A stretch of DNA of 64,000 bases from Paraburkholderia sp. HP33-1 (GCF_021390595.1 NZ_JAJEJR010000001.1:1674001-1738000); one strand, 5' to 3'. Shown: positions 26,113-35,283, counted from the stretch's first letter. The notes: generated by a model not told the origin, from the letters alone. Translations and numbers: made by a program.

Positions 26113-27030
26113 ATGCTGAAAGTCACCAAAGCCGTGTTTCCCGTAGCGGGCCTCGGGACACGATTCCTGCCGGCTACCAAGGCAAGTCCGAAGGAAATGC
26201 TGCCGATCGTCGACAAGCCGCTGATCCAGTACGCGGTTGAAGAAGCGATCGCCGCCGGCATCACCGAGATGATCTTCGTGACGGGCCGCAGCAAGCGCGC
26301 GATCGAAGATCACTTCGACAAATCCTACGAGATCGAATCCGAGCTCGAAGCGCGCAACAAGCAGAAGCTGCTCGATCTCGTGCGCAGCATCAAGCCGGCC
26401 AATGTCGATTGCTTTTACGTGCGCCAGGCCGAAGCGCTCGGTCTCGGCCATGCGGTGCTGTGCGCCGAAAAACTGGTGGGCGACAGCCCGTTCGCGGTGA
26501 TTCTCGCCGACGACCTGCTGCATAGCACGAAGCCGGTGATGAGCCAGCTCGTCGATACGTTCAACCACTATCACAGCTCGGTGATCGGCGTCGAAACGAT
26601 CGCGCGCGAGGACAGCCGCTCGTACGGCGTGGTCGACGGCCGCGAGTGGGAGGACAACGTGATCAAGATGTCGGGCATCGTCGAGAAGCCGGCGCCGGAC
26701 AAGGCGCCGTCGAACCTCGGCGTGGTGGGCCGCTACGTGCTGATGCCGACGATCTTCAAGCATATTCGCGCGCTGAAGCCGGGCGCGGGCGGCGAGTTGC
26801 AACTGACCGACGCGGTGCAGTCGCTGCTGGCCGAAGAGCAGGTGCTCGCGTACCGCTACTTTGGCACGCGCTTCGATTGCGGCAGCAAGCTCGGTTACCT
26901 GAAGGCGACCGTCGAATTTGCGCTGCGCCATCCCGAGGTGAAGGCGGAATTCGAGGCGTATCTGCAGGCGTATATGCAGACCGAAGCGTCAGGCGTCGAG
27001 CCGGGGCAATTGACGGCTGAAGCCGCGTAA
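26113..27030 (+). CDS. galU: UTP-glucose-1-phosphate uridylyltransferase (BceT/GalU)
   Basis: A 305-residue nucleotidyltransferase that makes UDP-glucose from UTP and glucose-1-phosphate. The N-terminus KAVFPVAGLGTRFLPATKASPK (the GLGTRFLPATKA core) is the nucleotide-binding signature. IVDKPLIQYAVEEA, VILADDLL, YGVVDG and GIVEKP are all diagnostic of GalU. I chose ATG 26113 because Burkholderia homologues start MLKVTKAVFPVAG; GTG 26098 and ATG 26104 are in frame upstream. UDP-glucose feeds glucose, galactose and glucuronate into cepacian, and this gene occupies the bceT position. A strong hairpin terminator follows. Confidence 0.95.
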   Translation: MLKVTKAVFPVAGLGTRFLPATKASPKEMLPIVDKPLIQYAVEEAIAAGITEMIFVTGRSKRAIEDHFDKSYEIESELEARNKQKLLDLVRSIKPANVDCFYVRQAEALGLGHAVLCAEKLVGDSPFAVILADDLLHSTKPVMSQLVDTFNHYHSSVIGVETIAREDSRSYGVVDGREWEDNVIKMSGIVEKPAPDKAPSNLGVVGRYVLMPTIFKHIRALKPGAGGELQLTDAVQSLLAEEQVLAYRYFGTRFDCGSKLGYLKATVEFALRHPEVKAEFEAYLQAYMQTEASGVEPGQLTAEAA

Positions 27031-27052
27031 AGTGACAAGGCCCTGAATGAAG

Positions 27053-27081
27053 AACGGGCGCCGCGTGACGCGGCGCCCGTT
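27053..27081. terminator. Terminator hairpin between convergent galU and glcB
   Basis: A perfect 13 bp stem with a 3-base loop: AACGGGCGCCGCG at 27053-27065 and CGCGGCGCCCGTT at 27069-27081, followed by GTCGTTT on the plus strand. It lies between two convergent genes, so it may serve both. Confidence 0.8.
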
Positions 27082-27108
27082 GTCGTTTGAGCCGCCCCCC
27101 CGGCGGCC

Positions 27109-29283
27109 TCAGCCCCGCTTCTTCACTTCGAGCCGGAACTTGTGCAGCAGCGGTTCTGTATAACCGCTCGGCTGCTGACGCCCCTCGAATACAAGCGCCT
27201 GCGCGGCCTTGAACGCGATCGTGTCGAAGCCCGGCGCCATCGGCTGGTAGAGCGGATCGCCCGCGTTCTGCGCATCGACCACCCTCGCCATGCGCTTGAA
27301 CGTCTCCTCGACGAGCTCGCGTTCAATCACGCCGTGATACAGCCAGTTGGCGATGTGCTGGCTCGAAATGCGCAGCGTCGCGCGGTCTTCCATCAGGCCG
27401 ACGTTGTGAATGTCCGGCACCTTCGAGCAGCCGACGCCCTGGTCGATCCAGCGCACCACGTAGCCAAGAATGCCCTGTGCGTTGTTGTCGACTTCGGCGC
27501 GGATTTCGTCGTCGTTCCATTGCGCCTTTTCGACGACCGGAATCGTCAGCAGGCCATCGAGCAGTTCGTCGCGCACCTTCGCGTAGTCCGTCCGTTCGAG
27601 CTCCTGCTGGACCGCCTGCACGTCGACCTGGTGGTAGTGCAGCGCGTGCAGCGTCGCGGCGGTCGGCGAGGGCACCCACGCGGTGTTCGCGCCGGCCTTC
27701 GGGTGCGCGATCTTCTGCTCGAGCATCGCGTGCATGAGATCGGGCATCGCCCACATGCCCTTGCCGATCTGCGAGCGGCCGCGCAGCCCCGCGCTCAAGC
27801 CGACCAGCACGTTGCTGCGCTCGTACGACGTGATCCACTTGCTCGACTTCATGTCGCCCTTGCGTATCATCGGGCCGGCTTCCATCGCCGAGTGCATTTC
27901 GTCGCCGGTGCGATCGAGGAAGCCCGTGTTGATGAAGGCGACGCGCGCCGACGCTTCGGCGATACAGGCGAGCAGGTTCACGCTGGTGCGGCGCTCCTCG
28001 TCCATGATGCCCATCTTGATCGTGTTGCGCGGCAGCTTCAGCAGGTCTTCGACGCGGGCGAACAGCTCGCTCGCGAACGCGACTTCGGCCGGACCGTGCA
28101 TCTTCGGCTTCACGATATAGATCGAGCCGGTGCGCGAGTTCAGTTTGTTCTGGCGGTCGCGCAGCGCGCACAGCGTCGTGATGACCGCATCGAGAATGCC
28201 TTCCGGAATCTCGTGGCCGTCCTGGGTCAGCACGGCGGGGTTCGTCATCAGATGGCCGACGTTGCGGATGAACAGCAGTGAGCGGCCATGCAGCTTGAGC
28301 TGCGATTTGCCGTCCGCAGCAGTGTACTCACGGTCGGCGTTGAGCCGGCGCGTGAAGGTCTTGCCGTTCTTCGTGACCTCTTCGGTCAGGTCGCCGTTCA
28401 TCAGGCCGAGCCAGTTGCGATAGAGCTGCACCTTGTCGTCGGCATCGACGGCCGCGACCGAGTCCTCGCAATCGATGATCGTGCTGACCGCCGCTTCGAC
28501 GACGACGTCCTTCACATCGGCGGCGTCGGTCTTGCCGATCGGATCGTTCGCATCGATCTGGATCTCGACGTGCAGGCCGTTGTGCTTGACGAGCACCACC
28601 GACGGAGCGATCGGGTCACCCTGATAGCCGACGAACTGCGCCGGCGTGGCGAGCGCGCTCGTGCCGCTCTTCAGCGCGACGACCAGTTGGCCGTTCTCGA
28701 CGCTATAGCGCGTCGCATCCGCATGCGAGCCGTTCGCGAGCGGCGCGGCCTGGTCGAGGAACTTGCGCGCATACGCGATTACCGCGGCGCCGCGCACAGG
28801 GTTGAAGCCTTTCTGCTTTTCCGCGCCAGCGGTCTCGGGAATCGCATCGGTCCCGTACAACGCGTCGTACAGGCTGCCCCAGCGCGCGTTCGCGGCGTTC
28901 AGCGCATAACGCTGGTTCGACAGCGGCACGACGAGCTGCGGGCCAGCCTGCTCGGCGATTTCGCTGTCCACGTGGTCGGTCGTGGCTTTGACGCTGGCGG
29001 GCGCGGGCACGATGTAGCCGATGTCTTCGAGAAACGCCCGGAATGCGCGCAGATCCCGCACCGGGCCGGGATTGGCCCGGTGCCAGTTGTCGAGTTCGCT
29101 TTGCAGGCGGTCGCGCTCGGCGAGCAACGCACGGTTTTTTGGCGCCAGTTCGTGCACGAGGGCGTCGAAACCCGACCAGAAGGCGGCGCTGTCGATTCCG
29201 GTGCCGGGCAGGGCTTCGGTTTCGACGAACTGGTCGAGGTTGGCGGCGACCTGCAGTCCGCCGCGCGGGTTCATCTGAGTCAT
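27109..29283 (-). CDS. glcB: Malate synthase G
   Basis: A 724-residue enzyme condensing glyoxylate and acetyl-CoA to malate. The length matches the 723 residues of the long GlcB form. The start at ATG 29283 has GGAG six bases upstream; an in-frame ATG at 29295 adds four residues. Diagnostic stretches are [19 protein letters not shown] (the [12 protein letters not shown] core), [28 protein letters not shown] and [16 protein letters not shown]. It is 70 bases downstream of a GlcG/HbpS-like gene in the same direction, as in glycolate-utilisation loci. It ends at the shared terminator with galU. Confidence 0.97.
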   Translation of the reverse strand: MTQMNPRGGLQVAANLDQFVETEALPGTGIDSAAFWSGFDALVHELAPKNRALLAERDRLQSELDNWHRANPGPVRDLRAFRAFLEDIGYIVPAPASVKATTDHVDSEIAEQAGPQLVVPLSNQRYALNAANARWGSLYDALYGTDAIPETAGAEKQKGFNPVRGAAVIAYARKFLDQAAPLANGSHADATRYSVENGQLVVALKSGTSALATPAQFVGYQGDPIAPSVVLVKHNGLHVEIQIDANDPIGKTDAADVKDVVVEAAVSTIIDCEDSVAAVDADDKVQLYRNWLGLMNGDLTEEVTKNGKTFTRRLNADREYTAADGKSQLKLHGRSLLFIRNVGHLMTNPAVLTQDGHEIPEGILDAVITTLCALRDRQNKLNSRTGSIYIVKPKMHGPAEVAFASELFARVEDLLKLPRNTIKMGIMDEERRTSVNLLACIAEASARVAFINTGFLDRTGDEMHSAMEAGPMIRKGDMKSSKWITSYERSNVLVGLSAGLRGRSQIGKGMWAMPDLMHAMLEQKIAHPKAGANTAWVPSPTAATLHALHYHQVDVQAVQQELERTDYAKVRDELLDGLLTIPVVEKAQWNDDEIRAEVDNNAQGILGYVVRWIDQGVGCSKVPDIHNVGLMEDRATLRISSQHIANWLYHGVIERELVEETFKRMARVVDAQNAGDPLYQPMAPGFDTIAFKAAQALVFEGRQQPSGYTEPLLHKFRLEVKKRG

Positions 29284-29363
29284 CGACTGCTCCATCTGTT
29301 ATTGGACCGGTGAGGGGGCACCGGTCCGCGTTGTGCCACGGAGTTGCTTGCGCGCTCGGCGCC

Positions 29364-29768
29364 TCAAATGCCGAGCGCGTGAATGCCGGCCTTCGCGATC
29401 TGCGCATCCTGCTCCGACTTGACGCCCGACACGCCGACCGCGCCGACCACCTGGCCGTCGACGATCACCGGCACGCCGCCTTCGAGCGTGCCCTGCAGCG
29501 GCGCGCTGAGGAACGCGGTGCGGCCGTTGTTGATCATGTCTTCATAAACCTTGGTTTCGCGCCGGCCGAGTGCCGCGGTGCGGGCTTTCTCGGTGGCGAT
29601 ATACGAGGTGGAGGGCGCCGCGCCGTCCAGACGCAGCACCGCGAGCGGATGACCGCCGTCGTCGGCAACCACGATCGCGACAGGCCATTTGTTTTTCTCG
29701 GCTTCCGCGCGGGCTGCATCGACAATGCGGGTCGTCTCGGTGACGGTCAACACGGGTTTGCTCAGCAT
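29364..29768 (-). CDS. GlcG/HbpS-family heme-binding-like protein
   Basis: A 134-residue protein of the GlcG/HbpS fold: ADDGGHPLAVLRLDGA, TEKARTAA, and GGVPVIVDGQVVGAVGVSG are the family marks. Members bind heme or cobalamin-like cofactors or have unknown roles, and commonly sit beside glycolate genes. The start at 29768 has AGGAAA upstream. It precedes glcB by about 80 bases, so the two are probably one transcript. No signal peptide is seen, so it is cytoplasmic. Confidence 0.8.
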   Translation of the reverse strand: MLSKPVLTVTETTRIVDAARAEAEKNKWPVAIVVADDGGHPLAVLRLDGAAPSTSYIATEKARTAALGRRETKVYEDMINNGRTAFLSAPLQGTLEGGVPVIVDGQVVGAVGVSGVKSEQDAQIAKAGIHALGI

Positions 29769-29977
29769 AATGAGTTTCCTGTCTCGGTGATGGGTGAGTG
29801 GCTTCTACGGCTTCTATCAGATCCGTCGATTCTACTTCCAGGCACCCCCAGGACGAAACGGCGGCGTCACGGGTCGACCGTCTCCGTTCTACGCGAAGCC
29901 AGTGCTGGAACCGCGCACGCGCAGAGCTTTACAATCGTGTCTTCACCCAAAACTGCGTTCCCGAGAGACCTCAGATC

Positions 29978-30859
29978 ATGCCCACCATCAGCGAACTATT
30001 CGTCTATCCGATCAAATCCTGCGCGGGCATCGCGCTGGGTGAGGCGCGCCTGCTGGCGACGGGCCTCGAATACGACCGCAACTGGATGATTACCGATCCC
30101 GAAGGCGCGATGTTCACGCAGCGCGCGTATCCGCGCATGGCCCTGATCAAGGTTGAACTCGGCGAGCAGGATCTGATCGTGCGTGCGCCGGGCATGCGCG
30201 AGCTGCGCACGCCGCTCGATGCCGCGCGGCTCGCCGCGGCGCCGAGGGTCGATACGGAGGTCTGGAGCGACGCGGCCTACGGGCTCGATACCGGTGAAGA
30301 AACCGCCGCGTGGTTCACGGAGTTCCTCGGTCTGCCCGCGCGCCTGCTGCGCTTCGATCCCGAGCGTGAACGCATCGTCGATCCCGGCTATACGGACAGC
30401 ACGGGCGGCGCCACGACGTTTTTTGCCGATGCCTTTCCGCTGCTGGTGGTCGGCCAGGCCTCGCTCGACGATCTGAACGCGCGCCTGAACGGCAAGGGGG
30501 CGCCGTCGATCAAGATCGATCGCTTTCGGCCCAACATCGTGCTCGCCGGTCTCGATGCGTATGAAGAGGACTATGTCGAGACGCTCGCTGTCGACGCGAA
30601 CGCGGAAGCAAGCGCGCGCGTCGAGTTGCGTCTGGTCAAGCTGTGCTCGCGCTGCCCGATGCCGACCATCGATCAGGCACGCGGCGCGCCCGATCCCGAC
30701 TGGCCTAATGAGCCGACTGACACGATGCTCGGCTATCGCGTGAGCGAACGCTTCAACGGCGCAGTCACGTTCGGCAACAACGCGCTAGTGGCCAGCGGGG
30801 CGGGAGCCTGGCTGCGAGTCGGGCAGCAGGTCGACGCGGAGTTGGGGTTCGGCGACTGA
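29978..30859 (+). CDS. MOSC domain protein (YcbX-like)
   Basis: A 293-residue protein with an N-terminal MOSC beta-barrel domain (ELFVYPIKSCAG, DRNWMITD) and a C-terminal MOSC domain with the candidate molybdenum-ligand cysteine in LCSRCPMPTIDQ. Members such as YcbX and mARC reduce N-hydroxylated compounds with a molybdenum cofactor. ATG 29978 is the first plausible start; the frame is open upstream to 29798 but has no good start there. It is convergent with cobA, with a 5-base gap. Its exact substrate is unknown. Confidence 0.85.
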   Translation: MPTISELFVYPIKSCAGIALGEARLLATGLEYDRNWMITDPEGAMFTQRAYPRMALIKVELGEQDLIVRAPGMRELRTPLDAARLAAAPRVDTEVWSDAAYGLDTGEETAAWFTEFLGLPARLLRFDPERERIVDPGYTDSTGGATTFFADAFPLLVVGQASLDDLNARLNGKGAPSIKIDRFRPNIVLAGLDAYEEDYVETLAVDANAEASARVELRLVKLCSRCPMPTIDQARGAPDPDWPNEPTDTMLGYRVSERFNGAVTFGNNALVASGAGAWLRVGQQVDAELGFGD

Positions 30860-30864
30860 GCCTG

Positions 30865-31671
30865 TCAGGCTGCTCGCGCAATGGCTGGCGCGGGCAGCGT
30901 ATCACCCCCTTGAGCACCGTGAGGTTCGCGTTCCCAGCAAGGCGCTTCAGCACTCTCGCCAACCGCACTGCCCACCAGAATCACCGCCGGACTGCCGAAG
31001 CCCGCGCCCAGCGCATCGGCGGCGAGCCGATCGAGCCGCGTCAACAGGCGCCGCTCGTCGCTGCCGCCCGCCCATTGCACGACCGCGGCCGGCGTATCGG
31101 CCGGCAGATGCGCGAGCAACGCCGTGGCGATGCTGTCGACGCGGCGCATGCCCATATAGATCGCGAGCGTCGTGCGCGTCGCGGCGAGCGCGGCCCAGTC
31201 CGGCTCGCCGTGATCTTCCGTGTGCGCGGTGACGAAGCTCACGCCGTGGCAATGCCGCCGATGCGTGAGCGACATGCCGAGCCCCGCCGCGGCCGCGAAG
31301 CCCGACGAGATGCCGCTGACGATATCGACCGCGAGGCCTGCATCGCGCAGCATCGCGAGTTCCTCGCCCGCGCGGCCGAATAGCAGCGCTTCGCCGCCTT
31401 TGACGCGCACCACGTGCAATCCCTTAAGCGCATAACGCCGCATCAGCCGTTCGATGAACGCCTGTGGCGTCGAACGGCAGCCACCGCGTTTGCCGACGCG
31501 AATCACGCGCGCTTGTGGAGCGAGCGTGACGATCTCGGGATTCGCGAGATCGTCGAGAAGCACGACGTCGGCGGCAGCGAGCGCCTTGACGGCCTTCAGC
31601 GTCAGCAGATCGAGGTCGCCCGGGCCTGCGCTCAGCAGCGTGACCTTGCCGGTGGTGGTGGTGGTGTTCAT
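30865..31671 (-). CDS. cobA: Uroporphyrinogen-III C-methyltransferase (siroheme pathway)
   Basis: A 268-residue SAM-dependent tetrapyrrole methylase that methylates uroporphyrinogen III twice to precorrin-2, the siroheme precursor. Seen motifs are LLSAGPGDLDLLTLKAV, LLDDLANPEI, RVKGGEALLFGRAGEE and SGISSGFAAAAGLGMSLTHR. ATG 31671 has AAGGACAC just upstream. The gene is divergent from nirB, which needs siroheme. Its leader carries the same ANTAR-terminator architecture and a sigma-54 promoter, so it is built to respond to nitrate with the reductase genes. The C-terminal 25 residues are an unconserved Pro/Ala-rich tail. Confidence 0.93.
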   Translation of the reverse strand: MNTTTTTGKVTLLSAGPGDLDLLTLKAVKALAAADVVLLDDLANPEIVTLAPQARVIRVGKRGGCRSTPQAFIERLMRRYALKGLHVVRVKGGEALLFGRAGEELAMLRDAGLAVDIVSGISSGFAAAAGLGMSLTHRRHCHGVSFVTAHTEDHGEPDWAALAATRTTLAIYMGMRRVDSIATALLAHLPADTPAAVVQWAGGSDERRLLTRLDRLAADALGAGFGSPAVILVGSAVGESAEAPCWEREPHGAQGGDTLPAPAIARAA

Positions 31672-31708
31672 GTGCGTGTCCTTGTGCTGTCTGTTTCCCG
31701 CGGCTCGA

Positions 31709-31818
31709 AACGAAAACGGCGTCCGCTCGTGGTGATCACGAGGGGACGCCGTTGTCCATTGCATTGCATATTGACGCGTATGACGCGTTGAGTCTTCTCA
31801 TCGCGACGACGTTGCCGC
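31709..31818 (-). promoter_or_regulatory. ANTAR-type two-hairpin antitermination leader upstream of cobA
   Basis: Reading the minus strand, hairpin P1 is GCGGC-AACGTC-GTCGC (31818 to 31803, one G-U pair) and P2 is GGAC-AACGGC-GTCC (31757 to 31744). Both have six-base loops with A at position 1 and G at position 4, the signature recognised by ANTAR proteins such as NasR, NasT and EutV. The 3' arm of P2 is the 5' arm of a terminator (AACGGCGTCC/GGACGCCGTT, 31753 to 31715) followed by TTTTCGTTT. P2 and the terminator are mutually exclusive, so binding of an ANTAR protein would allow read-through into cobA. Confidence 0.8.
31715..31753 (-). terminator. Leader terminator of cobA
   Basis: A 10 bp stem AACGGCGTCC/GGACGCCGTT on the minus strand with an inner CTCGTG/CACGAG extension, followed by TTTTCGTTT. 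It lies 44 bases before the cobA start and shares its 5' arm with ANTAR hairpin P2. Confidence 0.75.
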
Positions 31819-31839
31819 GATGATGTTGTGCAGGGTCAA

Positions 31840-31855
31840 CGCAAGGACCGCGCCA
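31840..31855 (-). promoter_or_regulatory. Sigma-54 promoter for cobA
   Basis: The minus strand reads TGGCGC-GGTCC-TTGCGT, with GG and GC exactly ten bases apart, one mismatch from the TGGCAC-N5-TTGC consensus. Transcription would begin about 12 bases on, just before ANTAR hairpin P1. Confidence 0.7.
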
Positions 31856-31946
31856 TCGCTCGAATGAAGGTGCGCAAGTCGTTGCCACGCGGTGCGATTC
31901 ACGCGGAAAACGCGGTTTCGACCGTACCTGCGTGTGCTCCCGTCTC

Positions 31947-31982
31947 GCACGTCCACAGTGCTGCGTCGCACCATCCTTGTGC
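31947..31982. promoter_or_regulatory. Two NtrC-like enhancer sites
   Basis: Two GCAC-N7-GTGC palindromes, at 31947-31961 and 31968-31982, are 21 bp apart (two helical turns, same face). They match the NtrC-type consensus and lie about 100 bases from each of the two divergent sigma-54 promoters, the usual enhancer distance. They could serve both transcripts. Confidence 0.72.
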
Positions 31983-32083
31983 TTTGCCGCATCAAAACGC
32001 GTCGCGCGCGGCGTGCGGCGCGAAGCGGCGCGACGTGCCGCAAAGCCCCACCGCACAGCGCTTTGCAGCGCATTTCTCTCAAT

Positions 32084-32098
32084 TGGCACAGCCTTTGC
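32084..32098 (+). promoter_or_regulatory. Sigma-54 promoter for nirB-nirD-nasA
   Basis: TGGCAC-AGCCT-TTGC is a perfect match to the sigma-54 -24/-12 consensus, with GG (32085-32086) and GC (32097-32098) separated by ten bases. The expected start, near 32110, falls just before ANTAR hairpin P1 at 32115. Confidence 0.85.
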
Positions 32099-32114
32099 GA
32101 TAAGCGTTGCCATC

Positions 32115-32232
32115 GGACCAACGTAGGTCCGTCGCGCATGCAACACAACTGCACGCGCCCCGCAGCACCAAACAGGACAACGGCGTCCCCCGGATTCAGC
32201 CCTCGGCTGGGTTCGCGGGACGCCGTTTTTAT
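32115..32232 (+). promoter_or_regulatory. ANTAR-type two-hairpin antitermination leader upstream of nirB
   Basis: P1 is GGACC-AACGTA-GGTCC (32115-32130); P2 is GGAC-AACGGC-GTCC (32175-32188). Both hexaloops have A1 and G4, as in NasR/NasT/EutV target RNAs. The P2 3' arm lies within the 5' arm of a strong terminator (32179-32227), so the two structures exclude each other. An ANTAR regulator, expected to be NasT under NasS control and not in this window, would hold P1-P2 and permit transcription of nirB when nitrate is present. Confidence 0.85.
32179..32232 (+). terminator. Leader terminator of the nirB operon
   Basis: An 11 bp stem AACGGCGTCCC (32179-32189) / GGGACGCCGTT (32217-32227) with an inner CAGCC/GGCTG hairpin, followed by TTTATTT. 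It lies 43 bases before nirB and is the attenuator of the ANTAR leader. Confidence 0.88.
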
Positions 32233-32274
32233 TTCCGCAACCGCTTTCGCCAGACACCAGAGGACAGCGCGCTC

Positions 32275-34815
32275 ATGAAAATCATCGTTATCGGTCACGG
32301 GATGGTCGGCCACAAACTGATCGAGAGCCTCGCGCAACAGGCTGCGGACGATCTTGACATCACGGTGCTGTGCGAAGAATCGCGACCGGCCTACGATCGT
32401 GTGCATCTGTCCGAGTTTTTCGCGGGCAAGACCGCCGACGATCTGTCGCTCGTCGAACCTGGCTTTTTCGAGCGCCACGGCGTGCAACTGAAACTGAACG
32501 CGCGGGCCGTCACGGTCGATCGCGACGCACGCACGGTGACGGTCTCGAACGGCGAAACGCTGTCGTACGACCGCCTCGTGTTCGCAACCGGCTCTTATCC
32601 GTTCGTGCCGCCGGTGCCCGGTCGCGAGCGCGGCGATTGCTTCGTGTACCGAACTATCGACGATCTCGAAGCGATGCGCGAATGCGGCGCGCGCTCAAAA
32701 ACAGGCACGGTCGTCGGCGGCGGCCTGCTCGGGCTCGAATGCGCGAAGGCGCTGCGCGACATGGGTCTGCAAACGCACGTGGTCGAATTCGCGCCGCGCC
32801 TGATGGCGGTACAGGTCGACGACGGTGGTGGCCGCGTCCTGCGCAGCCGGATCGAGGAGCTTGGCGTCACGGTGCACACGCAGAAGAACACGACGGCGAT
32901 CGTCGACGGCGAAGCGGGCACGCACCGCATGCAGTTCGCCGACGGCAGCCATCTCGACACCGACATGATCGTGTTCTCCGCCGGCATCCGTCCGCGCGAC
33001 GATCTGGCGCGCGCGTGCGGCCTCGAACTCGGCGCGCGCGGTGGCATCGTGGTCGACGACGCGTGCCGCACCAGCGATCCGCACATCTACGCGATCGGCG
33101 AATGCGCGCTATGGCACGGCCAGCTGTTCGGGCTCGTCGCGCCCGGCTACGAGATGGCGCGCGTGGTCGCGAAGCAGTTGCTCGGCGAAACCGCCGAATT
33201 CGCGGGCGCCGACATGAGCACCAAGCTGAAGCTGATGGGCGTGGACGTCGCGAGCATCGGCGACGCGCACGGCAATACGCCGGGTGCCCGCACCTATCAG
33301 TTCAGCGACGAACGCAAGCAAATCTACAAGAAGCTCGTCGTCTCCGACTGCGGCAAGTATCTGCTCGGCGGCGTGATGGTCGGCGACGCGAGCGAATACG
33401 GCACGCTGCTGCAGATGATGCTGAACCGCATCGAGCTGCCCGAGTCCCCCGAATTCCTGATTCTGCCGCAGGCGGACGGTCACGCGAAGCCGGCGCTCGG
33501 CGTCGAGGCGTTGCCCGCGGCCGCGCAGATCTGCTCGTGCAACAACGTGTCGAAGGGCGCGTTGTGCGCAGCGGTCTGCGCGGGCGCGACCGACATCGGC
33601 GCGTTGAAGAGCGCGACCAGTGCGGGCACCTCGTGCGGCGGTTGCGTGCCGCTCGTCACGCAGGTGATGAAGGCCGAGATGAAAAAGCAGGGCCTCGCGG
33701 TGAACAATCACGTCTGCGAGCACTTCCCGTACTCGCGCCAGGAGCTGTACCACCTCGTGCGCGTCGAGGGGCTGCGCAGTTTCGGCGCGCTGCTCGCGAA
33801 GCATGGCCGCGGCCTCGGTTGCGATATCTGCAAGCCCGCGGTCGCGAGCATTCTCGCGTCGTGCTGGAACGAATTCGTGCTGAAGAAGGAGCACGCGTCG
33901 CTGCAGGACACCAACGACTACTACCTCGCGAACATCCAGCGCGACGGCACCTATTCGGTCGTGCCCCGCATGGCGGGCGGCGAAGTGACGCCCGACGGAC
34001 TGATCGCGGTCGCACAGGTCGCGAAGAAATACGGCCTCTATACGAAGATCACCGGCGGTCAGCGCGTCGATCTGTTCGGCGCACGCGTCGAACAGCTGCC
34101 ATTGATCTGGGAAGAGCTGATCGCGGCCGGTTTCGAATCGGGCCACGCGTATGGCAAATCGCTGCGCACCGTGAAGTCGTGCGTCGGTTCGACGTGGTGC
34201 CGCTATGGCGTCGGCGATTCGGTCGGCCTCGCGGTCGAACTCGAGAATCGCTACAAGGGCCTGCGTACGCCGCACAAGATCAAGTTCGGCGTGTCGGGCT
34301 GCACACGCGAATGCGCGGAAGCGCAGGGCAAGGATGTCGGCGTGATCGCCACCGAGAAGGGCTGGAACCTGTACGTGTGCGGCAACGGCGGCATGAAGCC
34401 GCGTCACGCGGAACTGCTCGCCGCGGACCTCGATAAGGCCACGCTCGTGCGCTATATCGACCGCTTCCTGATGTTCTATGTGCGCACCGCCGACAGGCTG
34501 CAACGCACCAGCGTGTGGCGCGACAACCTCGAAGGCGGCCTTGACTATCTGATCGACGTGATCGTCAACGACCGTCTTGGCGTCGCCGCGGAACTCGAAG
34601 TGGAGATGCAGCAGGTGGTCGACACGTACGAGTGCGAATGGAAGAAGGCCGTGACCGACCCCGAAACACGCAAGCGCTTCCGGCATTTCGTCAACAGCAG
34701 CGAGTCCGACAGCAACGTCGCGTTCGTCGAGGAGCGCGGACAGATCCGGCCGGCGACGTCCGCCGAGCGGCAGGTGCAGCGCATCGCGATTCCCGTTGTC
34801 GTCGAGACGGTTTGA
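32275..34815 (+). CDS. nirB: Assimilatory nitrite reductase, large subunit
   Basis: An 846-residue enzyme reducing nitrite to ammonium with NAD(P)H. Residues 1-300 are an FAD/NAD disulfide-reductase-type domain (VIGHGMVGHK, FATGSYPFVPPVPG, VVGGGLLGLECAKAL). Around 418-460 is a BFD-like [2Fe-2S] site (C420, C422, C454, C457). The C-terminal half is a sulfite/nitrite reductase module with the siroheme-[4Fe-4S] cysteines in CVGSTWC (C636, C642) and CTREC (C676, C680). ATG 32275 follows the ANTAR leader. The nirD gene is 38 bases downstream. Control by sigma-54 and leader attenuation is seen in the upstream DNA. Confidence 0.97.
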   Translation: MKIIVIGHGMVGHKLIESLAQQAADDLDITVLCEESRPAYDRVHLSEFFAGKTADDLSLVEPGFFERHGVQLKLNARAVTVDRDARTVTVSNGETLSYDRLVFATGSYPFVPPVPGRERGDCFVYRTIDDLEAMRECGARSKTGTVVGGGLLGLECAKALRDMGLQTHVVEFAPRLMAVQVDDGGGRVLRSRIEELGVTVHTQKNTTAIVDGEAGTHRMQFADGSHLDTDMIVFSAGIRPRDDLARACGLELGARGGIVVDDACRTSDPHIYAIGECALWHGQLFGLVAPGYEMARVVAKQLLGETAEFAGADMSTKLKLMGVDVASIGDAHGNTPGARTYQFSDERKQIYKKLVVSDCGKYLLGGVMVGDASEYGTLLQMMLNRIELPESPEFLILPQADGHAKPALGVEALPAAAQICSCNNVSKGALCAAVCAGATDIGALKSATSAGTSCGGCVPLVTQVMKAEMKKQGLAVNNHVCEHFPYSRQELYHLVRVEGLRSFGALLAKHGRGLGCDICKPAVASILASCWNEFVLKKEHASLQDTNDYYLANIQRDGTYSVVPRMAGGEVTPDGLIAVAQVAKKYGLYTKITGGQRVDLFGARVEQLPLIWEELIAAGFESGHAYGKSLRTVKSCVGSTWCRYGVGDSVGLAVELENRYKGLRTPHKIKFGVSGCTRECAEAQGKDVGVIATEKGWNLYVCGNGGMKPRHAELLAADLDKATLVRYIDRFLMFYVRTADRLQRTSVWRDNLEGGLDYLIDVIVNDRLGVAAELEVEMQQVVDTYECEWKKAVTDPETRKRFRHFVNSSESDSNVAFVEERGQIRPATSAERQVQRIAIPVVVETV

Positions 34816-34853
34816 TCTGATTCGATTCCCGCTTAACTCAAAGGAGCCCAGTC

Positions 34854-35219
34854 ATGAAGAACGAACACTTGCCTCGCGCCTGGACCGCGATCTGCGCGAT
34901 CGACGACATCGTGCCGAACACCGGCGTCTGCGCGCTCGTCAACGGTGAACAGGTAGCCGTCTTTCACGTGGAGGGCGGCGAAGCGGAGTCGCCTGTCGCG
35001 CCCACAGTCTACGCGATCGAAAACTTCGATCCGGGCTCGCACGCGGCGGTGCTCTCGCGCGGGCTGGTCGGCAGTCTCGGCGAGCGCGTCGTGGTGGCCT
35101 CGCCGATCTACAAGCATCACTTCGATCTGCGCACGGGCGAATGCCTCGAGACGCCGTCGTATTCGGTCAGCGCGTTCGCCACGCGCGTCGAAAACGGCCA
35201 GGTGTGGGTCGCGGTTTGA
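34854..35219 (+). CDS. nirD: Assimilatory nitrite reductase, small subunit
   Basis: A 121-residue Rieske-fold protein without the full set of cluster ligands, as is normal for NirD. Marks are DDIVPNTGVCALVNGEQVAVF near the N-terminus (core PNTGVCALVNG), YAIENFDP and VVASPIYKHHFDLRTGEC. It pairs with NirB. AAGGAG lies 8 bases before ATG 34854. The nasA fusion gene starts 64 bases further on. Confidence 0.95.
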   Translation: MKNEHLPRAWTAICAIDDIVPNTGVCALVNGEQVAVFHVEGGEAESPVAPTVYAIENFDPGSHAAVLSRGLVGSLGERVVVASPIYKHHFDLRTGECLETPSYSVSAFATRVENGQVWVAV

Positions 35220-35283
35220 CCTAACGGGCTCGCTTCATCGTTCCGCGCTTCATCGTTCCGATTCCTAACCAGATCATTTGCGC

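Noticed and set aside
31865..31885. Second possible minus-strand sigma-54 site (TGGCAACGACTTGC)
   Set aside because: GG and GC are nine, not ten, bases apart; the site at 31840-31855 has the right spacing and position.
31736..32257. Open frame in the cobA/nirB regulatory region
   Set aside because: Lies over the ANTAR hairpins, sigma-54 promoters and NtrC sites; composition is not protein-like.
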